A DNA stretch of 64,000 nt from Ruminococcus sp. JC304 (GTDB lineage: Bacteria; Bacillota; Clostridia; Lachnospirales; Lachnospiraceae), in contig HE978651.1 of NCBI GenBank assembly GCA_000285855.2, forward strand, positions 2,101,177-2,165,176. Reading direction: 5' to 3'. Position 1 is the stretch's first letter. Each line of letters starts with the position of its first letter. Both the position numbers and the translations under genes were made by a program. Positions 27,982-37,447 of this stretch are shown one piece after another. A model generated the notes under the pieces. That model was not told where the DNA came from, ran no database searches, and worked only from the letters and a program-made list of their open reading frames with translations.

Positions 27982-30309
27982 TCAACCGGTAGTTCTCTCT
28001 ACATCAATAACGCTTTCCACCTGACGGATTTTCTCAATAAGGGATCTCAGTTCCTCTTTGCTGGAAATTTCAAAGCTCATGGAAATCGTTGCCTTCTCCT
28101 GCTTATTGGTCCGGCTGTTAATACTGCGAAGATCAATCTTGCGTTCTGTAAAGATCTTTGACAGATCCACCAACAGACCTGTTCGGTTATTTGCATAAAC
28201 CTGGATTCCAGCCGTATATTTCTCCACTGCTTTCACATCAGGCTGCTGCCATTCTGCCTCAATCAGCCGTGTACGGTCAATCTCTGACATGTTCAATACA
28301 TTTACACAATCTGTACGGTGAATAGTGATTCCGCGTCCTCTGGTAACAAATCCAACAATCTCATCTCCCGGAATAGGATTACAGCACTTGGAAAAACGAA
28401 CTGCCACATCATGAATTCCCTTCACCACAATGCCGCTCTTGCTCTTGGCAATATGAAGCTTTTCCTGTCCTTCAGCAGCTTCAAGAACCTGCTCATCTGT
28501 AAGATTCTTCTTGTTCTCCTTATCATAAGCTTCTACCAGTTTATTGAAAACCTGGCCTTCCTTCAAGCCGCCATGACCAATAGCCGCCAACACAGAATCC
28601 CAGTCACGAAATCCATATTTACGCATCACTGCCTCAAGATATTGCGTTTTTGTATAAGAAGTAATTTTAAATCCCTTGGCTTTTGCATACTGGGTAAGCA
28701 TCTCCTTACCCTTCAGGATATTATCTTCCTTCAGTTCCTTTTTGAACCACTGATTAATCTTGTTTTTCGCCTGAGTACTCTTGACCAGTTTCAGCCAGTC
28801 ACGGCTGGGTCCCTGGGAATTCTGTGAAGTAATAATCTCAATACGGTCACCATTCTTGATCTGATATTCAATAGGAACCAGTTTACCATTCACCCTGGCA
28901 CCTACCATTTTATTACCTACTGCACTATGAACACTGTAGGCAAAATCTACAGGTGTGGAACCACTTGGCAGAGTTTTCACATCTCCTAACGGAGTAAAGC
29001 AATATACATTGTCTGCAAAAAGATCCAGGTCATTCTTCAGAAGACTCATAAATTCCTTATTATCAGACATATCTCTCTGCCACTCCAGGATCTGTCTCAG
29101 CCAGTTCAGCTTTTCCTCCTCGCTCTTGCCGACAGGCGCTTTGCCATCAGAAGATTCCTTATATTTCCAGTGAGCTGCAATACCGTATTCTGCAGTCTTA
29201 TGCATCTCAAAGGTACGGATCTGGATTTCAAAAGGCTGACCGTTGGGACCGATCAGTGTAGTGTGTAAAGACTGATACATATTTGGCTTTGGCATTGCAA
29301 TATAGTCTTTAAACCTGCCGGGGATTGGCTTATACATTTCATGAATCACACCTAAAGCCGCATAGCAGTCCTTAACTGTATCCACCAGAATACGGACTGC
29401 AAACAAATCATAAATCTGATCAATGGTTTTGTCCTGATTGACCATCTTTTTATATATACTGAAGAAATGCTTTACACGACCATCTACCTGAGCCTTAATG
29501 TTCGCATCTTCCATATGTTGTTTGACTTCTTTTACAATAGCACCAACAAACTTTTCCCTCTCGCTCTTTCGCAGAGCAACCTTTTTTACCAGATCATAAT
29601 AAACATCCGGCTTCAGATATTTGAGAGAAAGATCATCCAGCTCTACCTTGATCTTGGAAATACCAAGACGCATGGCAATGGGCGCATAAATATCCATGGT
29701 TTCTCTGGCTTTCTCCTGCTGCTTCTCCGGTCTCATATACTGAAGCGTACGCATATTATGGAGACGGTCCGCAAGCTTGATAAGAATTACACGTATATCC
29801 TTAGCCATGGCCAGAAACATTTTACGAAGGTTCTCTGCCTGCACTTCTACCTTATCTGCAGAATAAGACAGCTGTCCCAGCTTGGTAACACCATCAACCA
29901 GAAGTGCCACCTCTGAGCCAAATTCCTTTTCAACCTCCTCATAAGTCATCCATGTATCCTCTACTGCATCATGGAGAAGGCCTGCAACAATTGTTTCCTT
30001 ATCCAGCTCCAGATCCGCCAGGATAATCGCCACACATAACGGATGGATAATATAAGGTTCCCCAGACTTACGTTTCTGATCTTTGTGAGCCTCACTGGCA
30101 ACCTTATAAGCTTTTTCTATCATAGAAATATCAGTGGAAGGATGATACTTCAGCACACTGTTTATCAGCTCTCTGTACAGTACTTCCGGACTTGTAAAAT
30201 CATGCATGGATTTTACAGCAGCATCTGCCCTCTTTACAGATTCAAGCTTCTCCTGTTCTGTCTGTATACCATCTTTTTTTTCTTCTGTATTTTTTATTGT
30301 CTCTGCCAT
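27982..30309 (-). CDS. relA: Bifunctional (p)ppGpp synthetase/hydrolase RelA/SpoT
   Basis: A long RSH protein of about 775 residues controlling the stringent response. The hydrolase HD domain includes YIIHPLCVAIILADL and AGLLHDAVEDT. The synthetase domain has GRFKDYIAMPKPNMYQSLHT. The TGS domain (CFTPLGDVKTLPSGSTPVDF), zinc-finger region and C-terminal ACT domain follow. An upstream ATG gives 8 more residues, but the ATG at 30307-30309 with AGGTGATACAG before it gives MAETIKN. It lies 36 bases after apt. Confidence 0.95.
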   Translation of the reverse strand: MAETIKNTEEKKDGIQTEQEKLESVKRADAAVKSMHDFTSPEVLYRELINSVLKYHPSTDISMIEKAYKVASEAHKDQKRKSGEPYIIHPLCVAIILADLELDKETIVAGLLHDAVEDTWMTYEEVEKEFGSEVALLVDGVTKLGQLSYSADKVEVQAENLRKMFLAMAKDIRVILIKLADRLHNMRTLQYMRPEKQQEKARETMDIYAPIAMRLGISKIKVELDDLSLKYLKPDVYYDLVKKVALRKSEREKFVGAIVKEVKQHMEDANIKAQVDGRVKHFFSIYKKMVNQDKTIDQIYDLFAVRILVDTVKDCYAALGVIHEMYKPIPGRFKDYIAMPKPNMYQSLHTTLIGPNGQPFEIQIRTFEMHKTAEYGIAAHWKYKESSDGKAPVGKSEEEKLNWLRQILEWQRDMSDNKEFMSLLKNDLDLFADNVYCFTPLGDVKTLPSGSTPVDFAYSVHSAVGNKMVGARVNGKLVPIEYQIKNGDRIEIITSQNSQGPSRDWLKLVKSTQAKNKINQWFKKELKEDNILKGKEMLTQYAKAKGFKITSYTKTQYLEAVMRKYGFRDWDSVLAAIGHGGLKEGQVFNKLVEAYDKENKKNLTDEQVLEAAEGQEKLHIAKSKSGIVVKGIHDVAVRFSKCCNPIPGDEIVGFVTRGRGITIHRTDCVNVLNMSEIDRTRLIEAEWQQPDVKAVEKYTAGIQVYANNRTGLLVDLSKIFTERKIDLRSINSRTNKQEKATISMSFEISSKEELRSLIEKIRQVESVIDVERTTG

Positions 30310-30345
30310 CTGTATCACCTGCCTGTCCCGCACAACCAGCTGTGC

Positions 30346-30870
30346 TTATTTGCCTTCATAACAAATCACGGATTCTACATCATATCCCTTAAGTCTTTCC
30401 CGTCCATGTAAACCGGCCAGCTCCATAAGGAATATCACTTTTACAACTTCGCCACCCAGTTCCTCTACAAGCTTTATGGCAGCTTCAATGGTTCCGCCTG
30501 TAGCAATCAGATCATCCACAATTGCCACTTTCTGTCCAGGTTTAATGGAATCCTTATGCATTTCAATGGTGGCGCTGCCATATTCAAGATCATAACTTGC
30601 AGATACAGTCTCACAAGGAAGTTTACCTTTTTTACGAATAGGTACAAATGGTTTATGAAGATTATACGCAATAGGCACACCAAAGATAAAACCTCTGGAT
30701 TCTGTTCCTGCGATCACATCCACATCCACATCTTTCAAGAATTCCTGCATGGAATTAATTGCAAGTTGAAGTCCCTCTGCATCCTGCAGAACACTTGTGA
30801 TATCTCTGAAAATAATTCCCGGTTCCGGGAAATCCGGTATACTTCTAACGTACTCTTCAATTTTCTTCAT
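30346..30870 (-). CDS. apt: Adenine phosphoribosyltransferase
   Basis: Purine salvage enzyme that makes AMP from adenine and PRPP, 174 residues. The N-terminal PDFPEPGIIFRDIT, TESRGFIFG and the PRPP loop VAIVDDLIATGGTIEAA are all present. Its position between recJ and the RSH gene is a common Clostridia arrangement. Confidence 0.96.
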   Translation of the reverse strand: MKKIEEYVRSIPDFPEPGIIFRDITSVLQDAEGLQLAINSMQEFLKDVDVDVIAGTESRGFIFGVPIAYNLHKPFVPIRKKGKLPCETVSASYDLEYGSATIEMHKDSIKPGQKVAIVDDLIATGGTIEAAIKLVEELGGEVVKVIFLMELAGLHGRERLKGYDVESVICYEGK

Positions 30871-30966
30871 CTTAATTTTCCTCCAGAAATTTACAATGTA
30901 AACTCATAAATAATTTATAGTATAGCATCTTTTCATTGCAGAATCAATCCTTTGAAAAAAACTGCG

Positions 30967-32679
30967 CTAGCAATAATTCTGAATGACAATCTGAATATCT
31001 TCTCTTCCTCTGAACTGATTGATTTCCGGATAGTAAGTAACAGAAACAGATGACCGGTCTTTGATAAAATGTACAAATTCATCTGCTTCCCCAAAATAAA
31101 CTCCATCCATCACCGTCCCCTGAGGATCCATCAGTCTGACCTTCGCCACATTTCTGTTTCGTCCTACCACAACCGCGTCCAGAACCTTTAAGCCTTTCTG
31201 AGCAAATAATGGTTTTGTATTCCCTTTTCCAAAGGGTTCCAGAAGGGCGATTTGTCTGATCAGGTTTTTAGTGATGTAAGAAATTGGCATAGGCACATCA
31301 ATTACAATTTTAGGTTGTAAATCTTCTTCTGTAAGTGAACAGTTCTGATTCAGTCTTCTGCGGAATTTTTCTATATTTTTTTCTTCTATGGAAAGCCCCG
31401 CAGCCATAGGATGCCCCCCAAACTGGATCAGCAGATCTGCGCATCTTACAAGCTCCTCATACATGGAATAAGCCTCAATAGACCGCCCGCTTCCCTTGGC
31501 ACTGTTTTCTCCCTTCGTCAGCACAAAAGTCGGCTTATGATATTTTTCTCTGATTCTACCGGCGATTATTCCGGCAATGCTTTCGTGACAATCCGGAAGA
31601 TAGATTACCAGAACTCTGTCATCCTTCAAATCTGTCTTTTCCACCTGATGGATCGCCGCTTCTTTTCCTTCCTCCGTCAGAGATTTCCGGCTCTGATTCA
31701 GCGCAGTCAGGTCTCCGGCCAGCTTTGCAGCCTCGTCCTGGTTTTCAGCATTCAGCAGTGCCAGCGAGCGGGCAGCTGTATCCAGCCTTCCACTTGCATT
31801 AATACAGGGACCCAGGACAAACCCCACATGATAGGCTGTAATTTTTGAATTCTCCAGACCATTGACTCTTATCAATTCCCGTAATCCTGGATTTCTGGTA
31901 TTTTTTAGACGTTTCAGTCCTTCTTTAACCAGAATCCGGTTTTCTCCCTGAAGGTCCATAACATCTCCCACTGTCGCAATAGCTGCCAGTTCATAAAAGT
32001 CCTCCAGTTCCTCACCGGGAACGCAAAATTCTTCATAAAGAGCAGAAATCAGCTTAAAAGCAACTACTGCTCCGCACAGATTTTTGCCTGGATATGGGCA
32101 ATCCTGCTGCTTAGGATTCAAAATAGCATCTGCAGGCGGAAGAATAATTTCCCGTCCATTTTCCGTCTCTTTATAAGGTATTTCATGATGATCTGTCACA
32201 ATTACCGTCATGCCTTTTTCCTTTGCAAGCTGAATCTCAGAAACTGCTGCTATTCCATTGTCACAGGTCAGAATCGTATCAACTTTATCCTCTTCTGCCC
32301 TGTTTATCAGATGCTCATGAATACCATAGCCATCTGCCACTCTGTCCGGAATATATGTATCTACATCAGCGCCAATTCTTATCAGTCCTCTTAACAGGAC
32401 ATATGTGGACATCACACCATCAATGTCATAATCTCCAATAATCCTTATCTTTGCTTTCTCAGATACTTTCTCTTTAATAATTTTCACTGCTTTTTTCATA
32501 TCTTTCATAAGCCAGGGAGAGGGAATATCCTCTATTTCCCCTTTTAAATACATTCGGATATTATCTCGTCCTGTCACATCACGATTTCTGATCAGTCTGG
32601 CAATTACCGGATCAATTTCAAATTCCCGTCCTATAGAATTAAAATCCGCCCTTTTCGCAGCCACAACCCATTTTTCCAT
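30967..32679 (-). CDS. recJ: Single-stranded-DNA-specific exonuclease RecJ
   Basis: A 570-residue DHH phosphoesterase acting 5'-to-3' on single-stranded DNA in repair. Motif I is RIIGDYDIDGVMST and the DHH motif is VIVTDHHEIP. A CGAVVAFKLI segment and the DHHA1 motif GGHPMAAGLS follow, with a C-terminal OB-like domain. It is slightly shorter than typical Gram-positive RecJ but has every motif. Confidence 0.95.
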   Translation of the reverse strand: MEKWVVAAKRADFNSIGREFEIDPVIARLIRNRDVTGRDNIRMYLKGEIEDIPSPWLMKDMKKAVKIIKEKVSEKAKIRIIGDYDIDGVMSTYVLLRGLIRIGADVDTYIPDRVADGYGIHEHLINRAEEDKVDTILTCDNGIAAVSEIQLAKEKGMTVIVTDHHEIPYKETENGREIILPPADAILNPKQQDCPYPGKNLCGAVVAFKLISALYEEFCVPGEELEDFYELAAIATVGDVMDLQGENRILVKEGLKRLKNTRNPGLRELIRVNGLENSKITAYHVGFVLGPCINASGRLDTAARSLALLNAENQDEAAKLAGDLTALNQSRKSLTEEGKEAAIHQVEKTDLKDDRVLVIYLPDCHESIAGIIAGRIREKYHKPTFVLTKGENSAKGSGRSIEAYSMYEELVRCADLLIQFGGHPMAAGLSIEEKNIEKFRRRLNQNCSLTEEDLQPKIVIDVPMPISYITKNLIRQIALLEPFGKGNTKPLFAQKGLKVLDAVVVGRNRNVAKVRLMDPQGTVMDGVYFGEADEFVHFIKDRSSVSVTYYPEINQFRGREDIQIVIQNYC

Positions 32680-32770
32680 TTTGTATCTCCTGTTTTCATC
32701 ATAATCTCATCCTATTCTACCGCACAAAAAAGATTCTGTCACGTGCATCTATTATTTTTACATAATAAAA

Positions 32771-32824
32771 AAGACTGTTGTCATAAGCAGCTTTTTATGA
32801 CAGCTGCTCATGCTCAACAGTCTT
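32771..32824 (-). terminator. Terminator of the SCIFF-secDF operon
   Basis: AAGACTGTTG (32771-32780) pairs with CAACAGTCTT (32815-32824), and an inner AGCAGCT/AGCTGCT helix extends the structure. It is followed on the minus strand by TTTTTTATT, 19 bases after the secDF stop. Confidence 0.85.
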
Positions 32825-32843
32825 CTTATTATTGATTCATTTT

Positions 32844-35258
32844 TTATTTCTCATCCTCAGTCTTATTCTGAGCTGCTTCCTGTGCAGCCAGACGCTCAGC
32901 TACTCTTTTTCTGTTTTTCTTTTTCGGCTGAGCAGGATCTTTCTGGGATACATCTCTTGCTTTCTTCTGAACAGAGGATGTACCAGAAGTTTTTCCTGTA
33001 GTTGTCATTGTAACAGCCGGCTGACCTTTTCTTTTAATATTCTTCTTCATTACCAGCCACAGAGCTCCGGTTACGCAAACAGAAGAATAAGCACCTACCA
33101 GAATACCAACCATCAACGGCGCAGCAAATTCACGGATAGAAGAAACACCCATGATATAAAGAACTGCTACCATAACAAAGGTAGTAAAGGAAGTGTAAAT
33201 ACTTCTGGTCAGTGTCTGGGTAATACTTGAATTAACAACCTCTTCAATATTATCAATTCTACGGCTTCCATGCATATTTTCACGGATACGGTCAAAGATA
33301 ACAATAGTCGCATTGATAGAATAACCTACAATCGTCAGCATGCAGGCAATAAACGTATTACCTACAGATATTCTGGCAATGGCATAGAACGCAAGTACCA
33401 CCAGAACGTCATGGAGAAGGGCAAGAACTGCGCTGCTGGCAAAACGAATATCCTTAAATCTGAACCAGATATAAAGAAGCATGCAGATTGTTGCAACAAT
33501 CACAGCTACGATTGCATCCTGACGCATCTCTTTACTTACTGTAGAGGAAATGCTCTCTGTGGAAATAGTATTCTCATCCACTCCAAATTTTTCAACCAGG
33601 GCATTCTGTAAAGCTTCACGTTCTTCCTGAGTCAGGGAACGTGTTTTGATCACCACCTGATTGGTTCCCACAACCTTAGTAGGCTGTACATTCTTATCAC
33701 CGGTCACTTCTTCAACAACCGGAGTCACCTCTGAATCAATGGTTTTAATATCCATATCTTCATTAAATGTAACTGTTGTTGAAGTACCACCTGAAAACTC
33801 AAGGCTATAATTCAATGCTTTATTACCTGCCTGAGAGTTGATCAGCATTGTAGCAGGACCACTCAGAATCAGGATAATAGAAACAATAAAAAATACCTTT
33901 CTTTTTCCCACAAAATTAATTGCTTTACGCTCTTTGGTGTTTCCATAGAACTTAGGATCATGTATACCCACTGCATACAGTGCATTCACAATCAGTCTGG
34001 ATACAACCAGTGATGTGAACATTGAAATAACAATACCAAGTGCCAGGGTATAAGCAAATCCCTTAACTGTACCTGAGCCCAGCCACATTAATACAAAAGC
34101 TGCGATCAATGTTGTAATATTTCCATCAAAGATAGCGGAAAAAGCTTTGCTGAAACCAGCTTTGATAGCGCTCCGCACAGAAACGCCTGCACCGATTTCC
34201 TCTCGGATTCGGGCATAAATAATAACGTTGGCGTCTACCGCCATACCAATACCCAGAATAATACCTGCAATACCCGGAAGCGTCAGGGTAATGTCAAAAG
34301 CATTCAGTGTGATCAGCATCAGGACTGTATAAAGAATCAATGCAATTCCTGCAACAATACCCGGAACACGATATGCAATAATCATAAACAGAATTACGAT
34401 TATAAGTCCTATGGCACCTGCCATAACACTGGTAGAAATTGCTTCCTCACCAAGCTGTGCAGCTACCACGCTGGAACGAAGTTCCTCAAGTTCAAGGCTA
34501 AGAGAACCGATACGGATATAAGAAGCAAGATTCTGCGCTTCTTCCAGATCCTTCATACCACTGATCTGTGCTTTTCCACCGGAAATCTGCTCATTTACAT
34601 TTGGAGCACTTACAACCTGATTATCATAAATAATGGCAATCTGTTTGCCTACGTTTTCTTTGGTTGCCTCAGAGAATTTTTCTTTTCCACTGTTCTTACC
34701 GTCAGAAGTAAGTGTCAGGCTGACTACATATTCCTTGGCACTAGTATTCTGATTCTGAATAGCTCCACCCTCTGCGTCAGCTACATCACTACCTTCCAAA
34801 ACAACACTGCCGGACTCCTTGATCTCATCCATGCTTCTTGCAAGTACATAACCATTCTGTCCTGTGGTAAAGTTCTGATTGCCGTCTGCATCCTCCTGTG
34901 TGATGAAATATAATGATCCAGGTTTACCCAGGTCATTCAGAATTGCATCTGCATCTGTTACACCAGGAATTTCAACAGTGATTCTGTCAGAGCCTTCCTG
35001 ATATACCTGTGCTTCTGTACTGTACTGCTCTACACGCTTCTGCAGCTTATAGATAGTATCTGACATTTCCTCTTTGGTAGGGTTGCTCTTCTTGGTCTGA
35101 TAGGTAATGCTGACACCACCGGAAAGATCCAGACCTGTGTTAATATGTTTTGCTGCGCCGGTTCCAGTAGGACCGATACCTACGGCTGCAGTAAAGCAAA
35201 AGAACACTGTCAGAATCACCGTAAGAAGCAGCACTACGATTCCTCTACTTTTTTTCAT
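32844..35258 (-). CDS. secDF: Fused protein translocase subunit SecDF
   Basis: An 804-residue fusion of SecD and SecF, which use the proton gradient to pull exported proteins across the membrane. The SecD part has the first helix, the NTGLDLSGGVSITYQ motif, the outside P1 domain and five further helices including GIGMAVDANVIIYARIREE. The SecF part starts near residue 445 and has its own DIRFASSAVLALLHD and FDRIREN motifs. The last 60 residues are Lys/Ala/Gln-rich and cytoplasmic. It follows the SCIFF maturase by 40 bases, the arrangement seen in many Clostridia. Confidence 0.95.
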   Translation of the reverse strand: MKKSRGIVVLLLTVILTVFFCFTAAVGIGPTGTGAAKHINTGLDLSGGVSITYQTKKSNPTKEEMSDTIYKLQKRVEQYSTEAQVYQEGSDRITVEIPGVTDADAILNDLGKPGSLYFITQEDADGNQNFTTGQNGYVLARSMDEIKESGSVVLEGSDVADAEGGAIQNQNTSAKEYVVSLTLTSDGKNSGKEKFSEATKENVGKQIAIIYDNQVVSAPNVNEQISGGKAQISGMKDLEEAQNLASYIRIGSLSLELEELRSSVVAAQLGEEAISTSVMAGAIGLIIVILFMIIAYRVPGIVAGIALILYTVLMLITLNAFDITLTLPGIAGIILGIGMAVDANVIIYARIREEIGAGVSVRSAIKAGFSKAFSAIFDGNITTLIAAFVLMWLGSGTVKGFAYTLALGIVISMFTSLVVSRLIVNALYAVGIHDPKFYGNTKERKAINFVGKRKVFFIVSIILILSGPATMLINSQAGNKALNYSLEFSGGTSTTVTFNEDMDIKTIDSEVTPVVEEVTGDKNVQPTKVVGTNQVVIKTRSLTQEEREALQNALVEKFGVDENTISTESISSTVSKEMRQDAIVAVIVATICMLLYIWFRFKDIRFASSAVLALLHDVLVVLAFYAIARISVGNTFIACMLTIVGYSINATIVIFDRIRENMHGSRRIDNIEEVVNSSITQTLTRSIYTSFTTFVMVAVLYIMGVSSIREFAAPLMVGILVGAYSSVCVTGALWLVMKKNIKRKGQPAVTMTTTGKTSGTSSVQKKARDVSQKDPAQPKKKNRKRVAERLAAQEAAQNKTEDEK

Positions 35259-35298
35259 AGTTCTTTTCCCTTCTTGATTTATTTAGGCTGTCATCTGA

Positions 35299-36666
35299 TC
35301 ATTCACATGCCAGGGCAGCTTTTATCATGATAGCGCACTCCACACGCTTTCTCTGGAGCTCACATCCGATTGCATAATTACCTTTGATGTCTCCCTGGAA
35401 ATGATAAGCATTGGCAGCACATCCGCCGCTACAGTAAAAACGTGCAAAGCAGTCTTTACAATCTTTTTTTGTATAAACATTGCAGCCGCCAAATTCTTTC
35501 TGGATTTCCGGTTTTGTAATACCCTCATCCACATTTCCCATAAGATATTCTTCTTCTCCCACAAACTGATGACAGGGATAAAGATCTCCCCAAGGAGTTA
35601 CTGCCAGATATTCAGTACCTGATCCGCAGCCTGAAAGTCTCTTATAAACGCAGGGACCACCGGTAAGATCAATCATAAAATGGAAAAAGTTAAAGCCTTT
35701 TCCTTCTTTTTCTCTCCTGATCATTTCTTTTGCCAATGCATCATATTCAGCCATGATCTGTGGAATATCCTCCTCACGGATTGCATATTCCTCTGTATCT
35801 GCCGCAACTACAGGCTCCACAGAAATCTGTTCAAACCCAAGATCTGCCAGATGAAGCACATCCTTTGAAAAATCCAGATTATGATGAGTAAAGGTACCTC
35901 TCACATAATACTTCTCCTGGTTACGGGACTCGGCAAATTTCTGAAATTTCGGGATAATGAGATCATAGCTTCCCGCGCCTTTACGGAAAGGACGCATATA
36001 ATCATGAACTTCCTTACGTCCGTCCACGCTGAGTACCACATTCGCCATCTCTTTATTGCAAAATTCCATAATTTCATCATTCAGTAATACGCCATTGGTA
36101 GTAAGGGTAAAACGGAAATTCTTGTTATGTATTTTCTCCTGCTCACGGCCATATTTTACAAGGTCTTTTACAACCTGCCAGTTCATCAGCGGCTCTCCGC
36201 CAAAGAAATCCACTTCCAGATTTCTCCTGGAGCCTGAATTGGCAATAAGGAAGTCCAAAGCTTTCTTACCAATTTCAAAGGACATCAGTGCTCTTCTTCC
36301 GTGATATTCCCCTTCCTCGGCAAAACAATAACGACAGGCCAGGTTGCAGTCATGAGCAATGTGCAGGCACAATGCTTTTACAACGGTCTGCCGGTTATTA
36401 GAAAATTCTTCAATTGCATTTTCATAGACATCCCGGGTAAAAAGCATTCCATCTTCCTTCAGCTTATTACACTCTTTTACGGATGTCTCAATATCTTCTT
36501 TTTTATACTGGTCTCCTAGTTTCTCAACAATAGCATCTGATGAAAGTCCTTCCTCCAGATAAGGCAGTACTTCATATGTAACATCATCTACAAGATGAAT
36601 GCATCCGCTGTTTATATCCAGAACAATATTAAAGCCATTGCTTTTGTAACGATGAATCAGACTCAT
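35299..36666 (-). CDS. SCIFF peptide maturase (radical SAM/SPASM thioether synthase)
   Basis: A 455-residue radical SAM enzyme that installs a thioether cross-link in the SCIFF peptide. A RiPP recognition element-like N-terminal domain (about residues 1-90) precedes the cluster motif CNLACRYC. The SPASM domain has the Cys-rich segments CGSGTEYLAVTPWGDLYPCH and CFARFYCSGGC, holding two auxiliary clusters. It lies 127 bases downstream of its precursor gene, separated by a strong hairpin. Established family knowledge, from SCIFF maturases such as CteB, gives the cross-linking activity. The biological role of the modified peptide is still unknown. Confidence 0.95.
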   Translation of the reverse strand: MSLIHRYKSNGFNIVLDINSGCIHLVDDVTYEVLPYLEEGLSSDAIVEKLGDQYKKEDIETSVKECNKLKEDGMLFTRDVYENAIEEFSNNRQTVVKALCLHIAHDCNLACRYCFAEEGEYHGRRALMSFEIGKKALDFLIANSGSRRNLEVDFFGGEPLMNWQVVKDLVKYGREQEKIHNKNFRFTLTTNGVLLNDEIMEFCNKEMANVVLSVDGRKEVHDYMRPFRKGAGSYDLIIPKFQKFAESRNQEKYYVRGTFTHHNLDFSKDVLHLADLGFEQISVEPVVAADTEEYAIREEDIPQIMAEYDALAKEMIRREKEGKGFNFFHFMIDLTGGPCVYKRLSGCGSGTEYLAVTPWGDLYPCHQFVGEEEYLMGNVDEGITKPEIQKEFGGCNVYTKKDCKDCFARFYCSGGCAANAYHFQGDIKGNYAIGCELQRKRVECAIMIKAALACE

Positions 36667-36692
36667 TTCTAACTAAATCCTTTCTAAGCGTA

Positions 36693-36729
36693 AGATAAGC
36701 AGCGAAGTAATCTACTCCGCTGCTTATCT
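36693..36729 (-). other. Strong hairpin between SCIFF precursor and maturase
   Basis: AGATAAGCAGCG (36693-36704) and CGCTGCTTATCT (36718-36729) form a perfect 12-bp stem with a 13-base loop. On the minus strand no T-run follows. It could lower maturase expression relative to the peptide or stabilise the peptide mRNA. Confidence 0.7.
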
Positions 36730-36792
36730 CTTTTATGCCACAGCATATAAGAGAAGCTGCCGGTGGCAGGTTCTCTGTATCCACAGCTGATC

Positions 36793-36933
36793 TTATTTAT
36801 GCTCGCAGCTCTGGTTTCCTACTGTACAGGAAGTTTTACATGCGGACTGGCAGGAAGTCTGACACTCACCGCATCCACCTTTTTTTACTGTGTTCTGTAA
36901 ATTCTTTGTATTCAGGGTTTTGATATGTTCCAT
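36793..36933 (-). CDS. SCIFF ranthipeptide precursor (six cysteines in forty-five)
   Basis: A 46-residue RiPP precursor. It starts MEHIKTLNTKNLQNTVKKGG and has cysteines at positions 21, 24, 28, 32, 36 and 43, the exact SCIFF spacing. Thr37 sits where the thioether acceptor of the characterised CteA peptide lies, with Cys32 as the expected donor. The start is preceded by AAGGAGGATAGAGTG. It stands between the TIGR04086 gene and its maturase. Confidence 0.96.
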   Translation of the reverse strand: MEHIKTLNTKNLQNTVKKGGCGECQTSCQSACKTSCTVGNQSCEHK

Positions 36934-36969
36934 CACTCTATCCTCCTTATGTAATTATATTCTTGGCAT

Positions 36970-36998
36970 AGTATACCATAATTTTATAAATTATGAAA
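36970..36998 (-). promoter_or_regulatory. Predicted promoter of the SCIFF precursor
   Basis: TATACT (36970-36975) with a weak TTTCAT (36993-36998) at 17 bases on the minus strand, about 37 bases before the peptide start. Confidence 0.55.
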
Positions 36999-37006
36999 GC
37001 TTTTTT

Positions 37007-37357
37007 TTACGACAGCATTCCTCCCAGAGTTCCACCACCAATACACATACAAAAAGTGGTTACGGCATGAACAGCTCTCATATCCAAACGTCGTTTTACT
37101 GCAAAAGAAACAATGAGAAGCAAAAGAAAATATGCCAAACCTGTGAGCATTCCCCAGAAAACTCTGTTTTCCCGCAAGAATCTTCCGGTCATAAGTCCGC
37201 CCATGAAGCAAACGAAAATGCAAATCAAAATAATACCCACATCTACAGCCGTCTCTCCCAGTTTAAAAACATATAGAAAAAAAGCCAACAGTAATAAACC
37301 CACACCTGTAAGCGCATATGCAAATAACAGTGAACTCAAAATATTTCTCATCTTCAT
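37007..37357 (-). CDS. TIGR04086 family membrane protein
   Basis: A 116-residue protein with four membrane helices and almost no loops (helices at about 8-30, 38-60, 66-88 and 95-114). It matches the TIGR04086 family, which is found beside the SCIFF precursor and maturase in most Clostridia. No catalytic residue is evident and the function is unknown; conserved neighbourhood is its main clue. Confidence 0.85.
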   Translation of the reverse strand: MKMRNILSSLLFAYALTGVGLLLLAFFLYVFKLGETAVDVGIILICIFVCFMGGLMTGRFLRENRVFWGMLTGLAYFLLLLIVSFAVKRRLDMRAVHAVTTFCMCIGGGTLGGMLS

Positions 37358-37447
37358 AAGCTTCCCCCAACTTTACGAATATATTTTACAGATTTCTTTT
37401 TTAAAGCTCTATAAAATATTATGAGGAGATTTCTTATGATATTCTGC

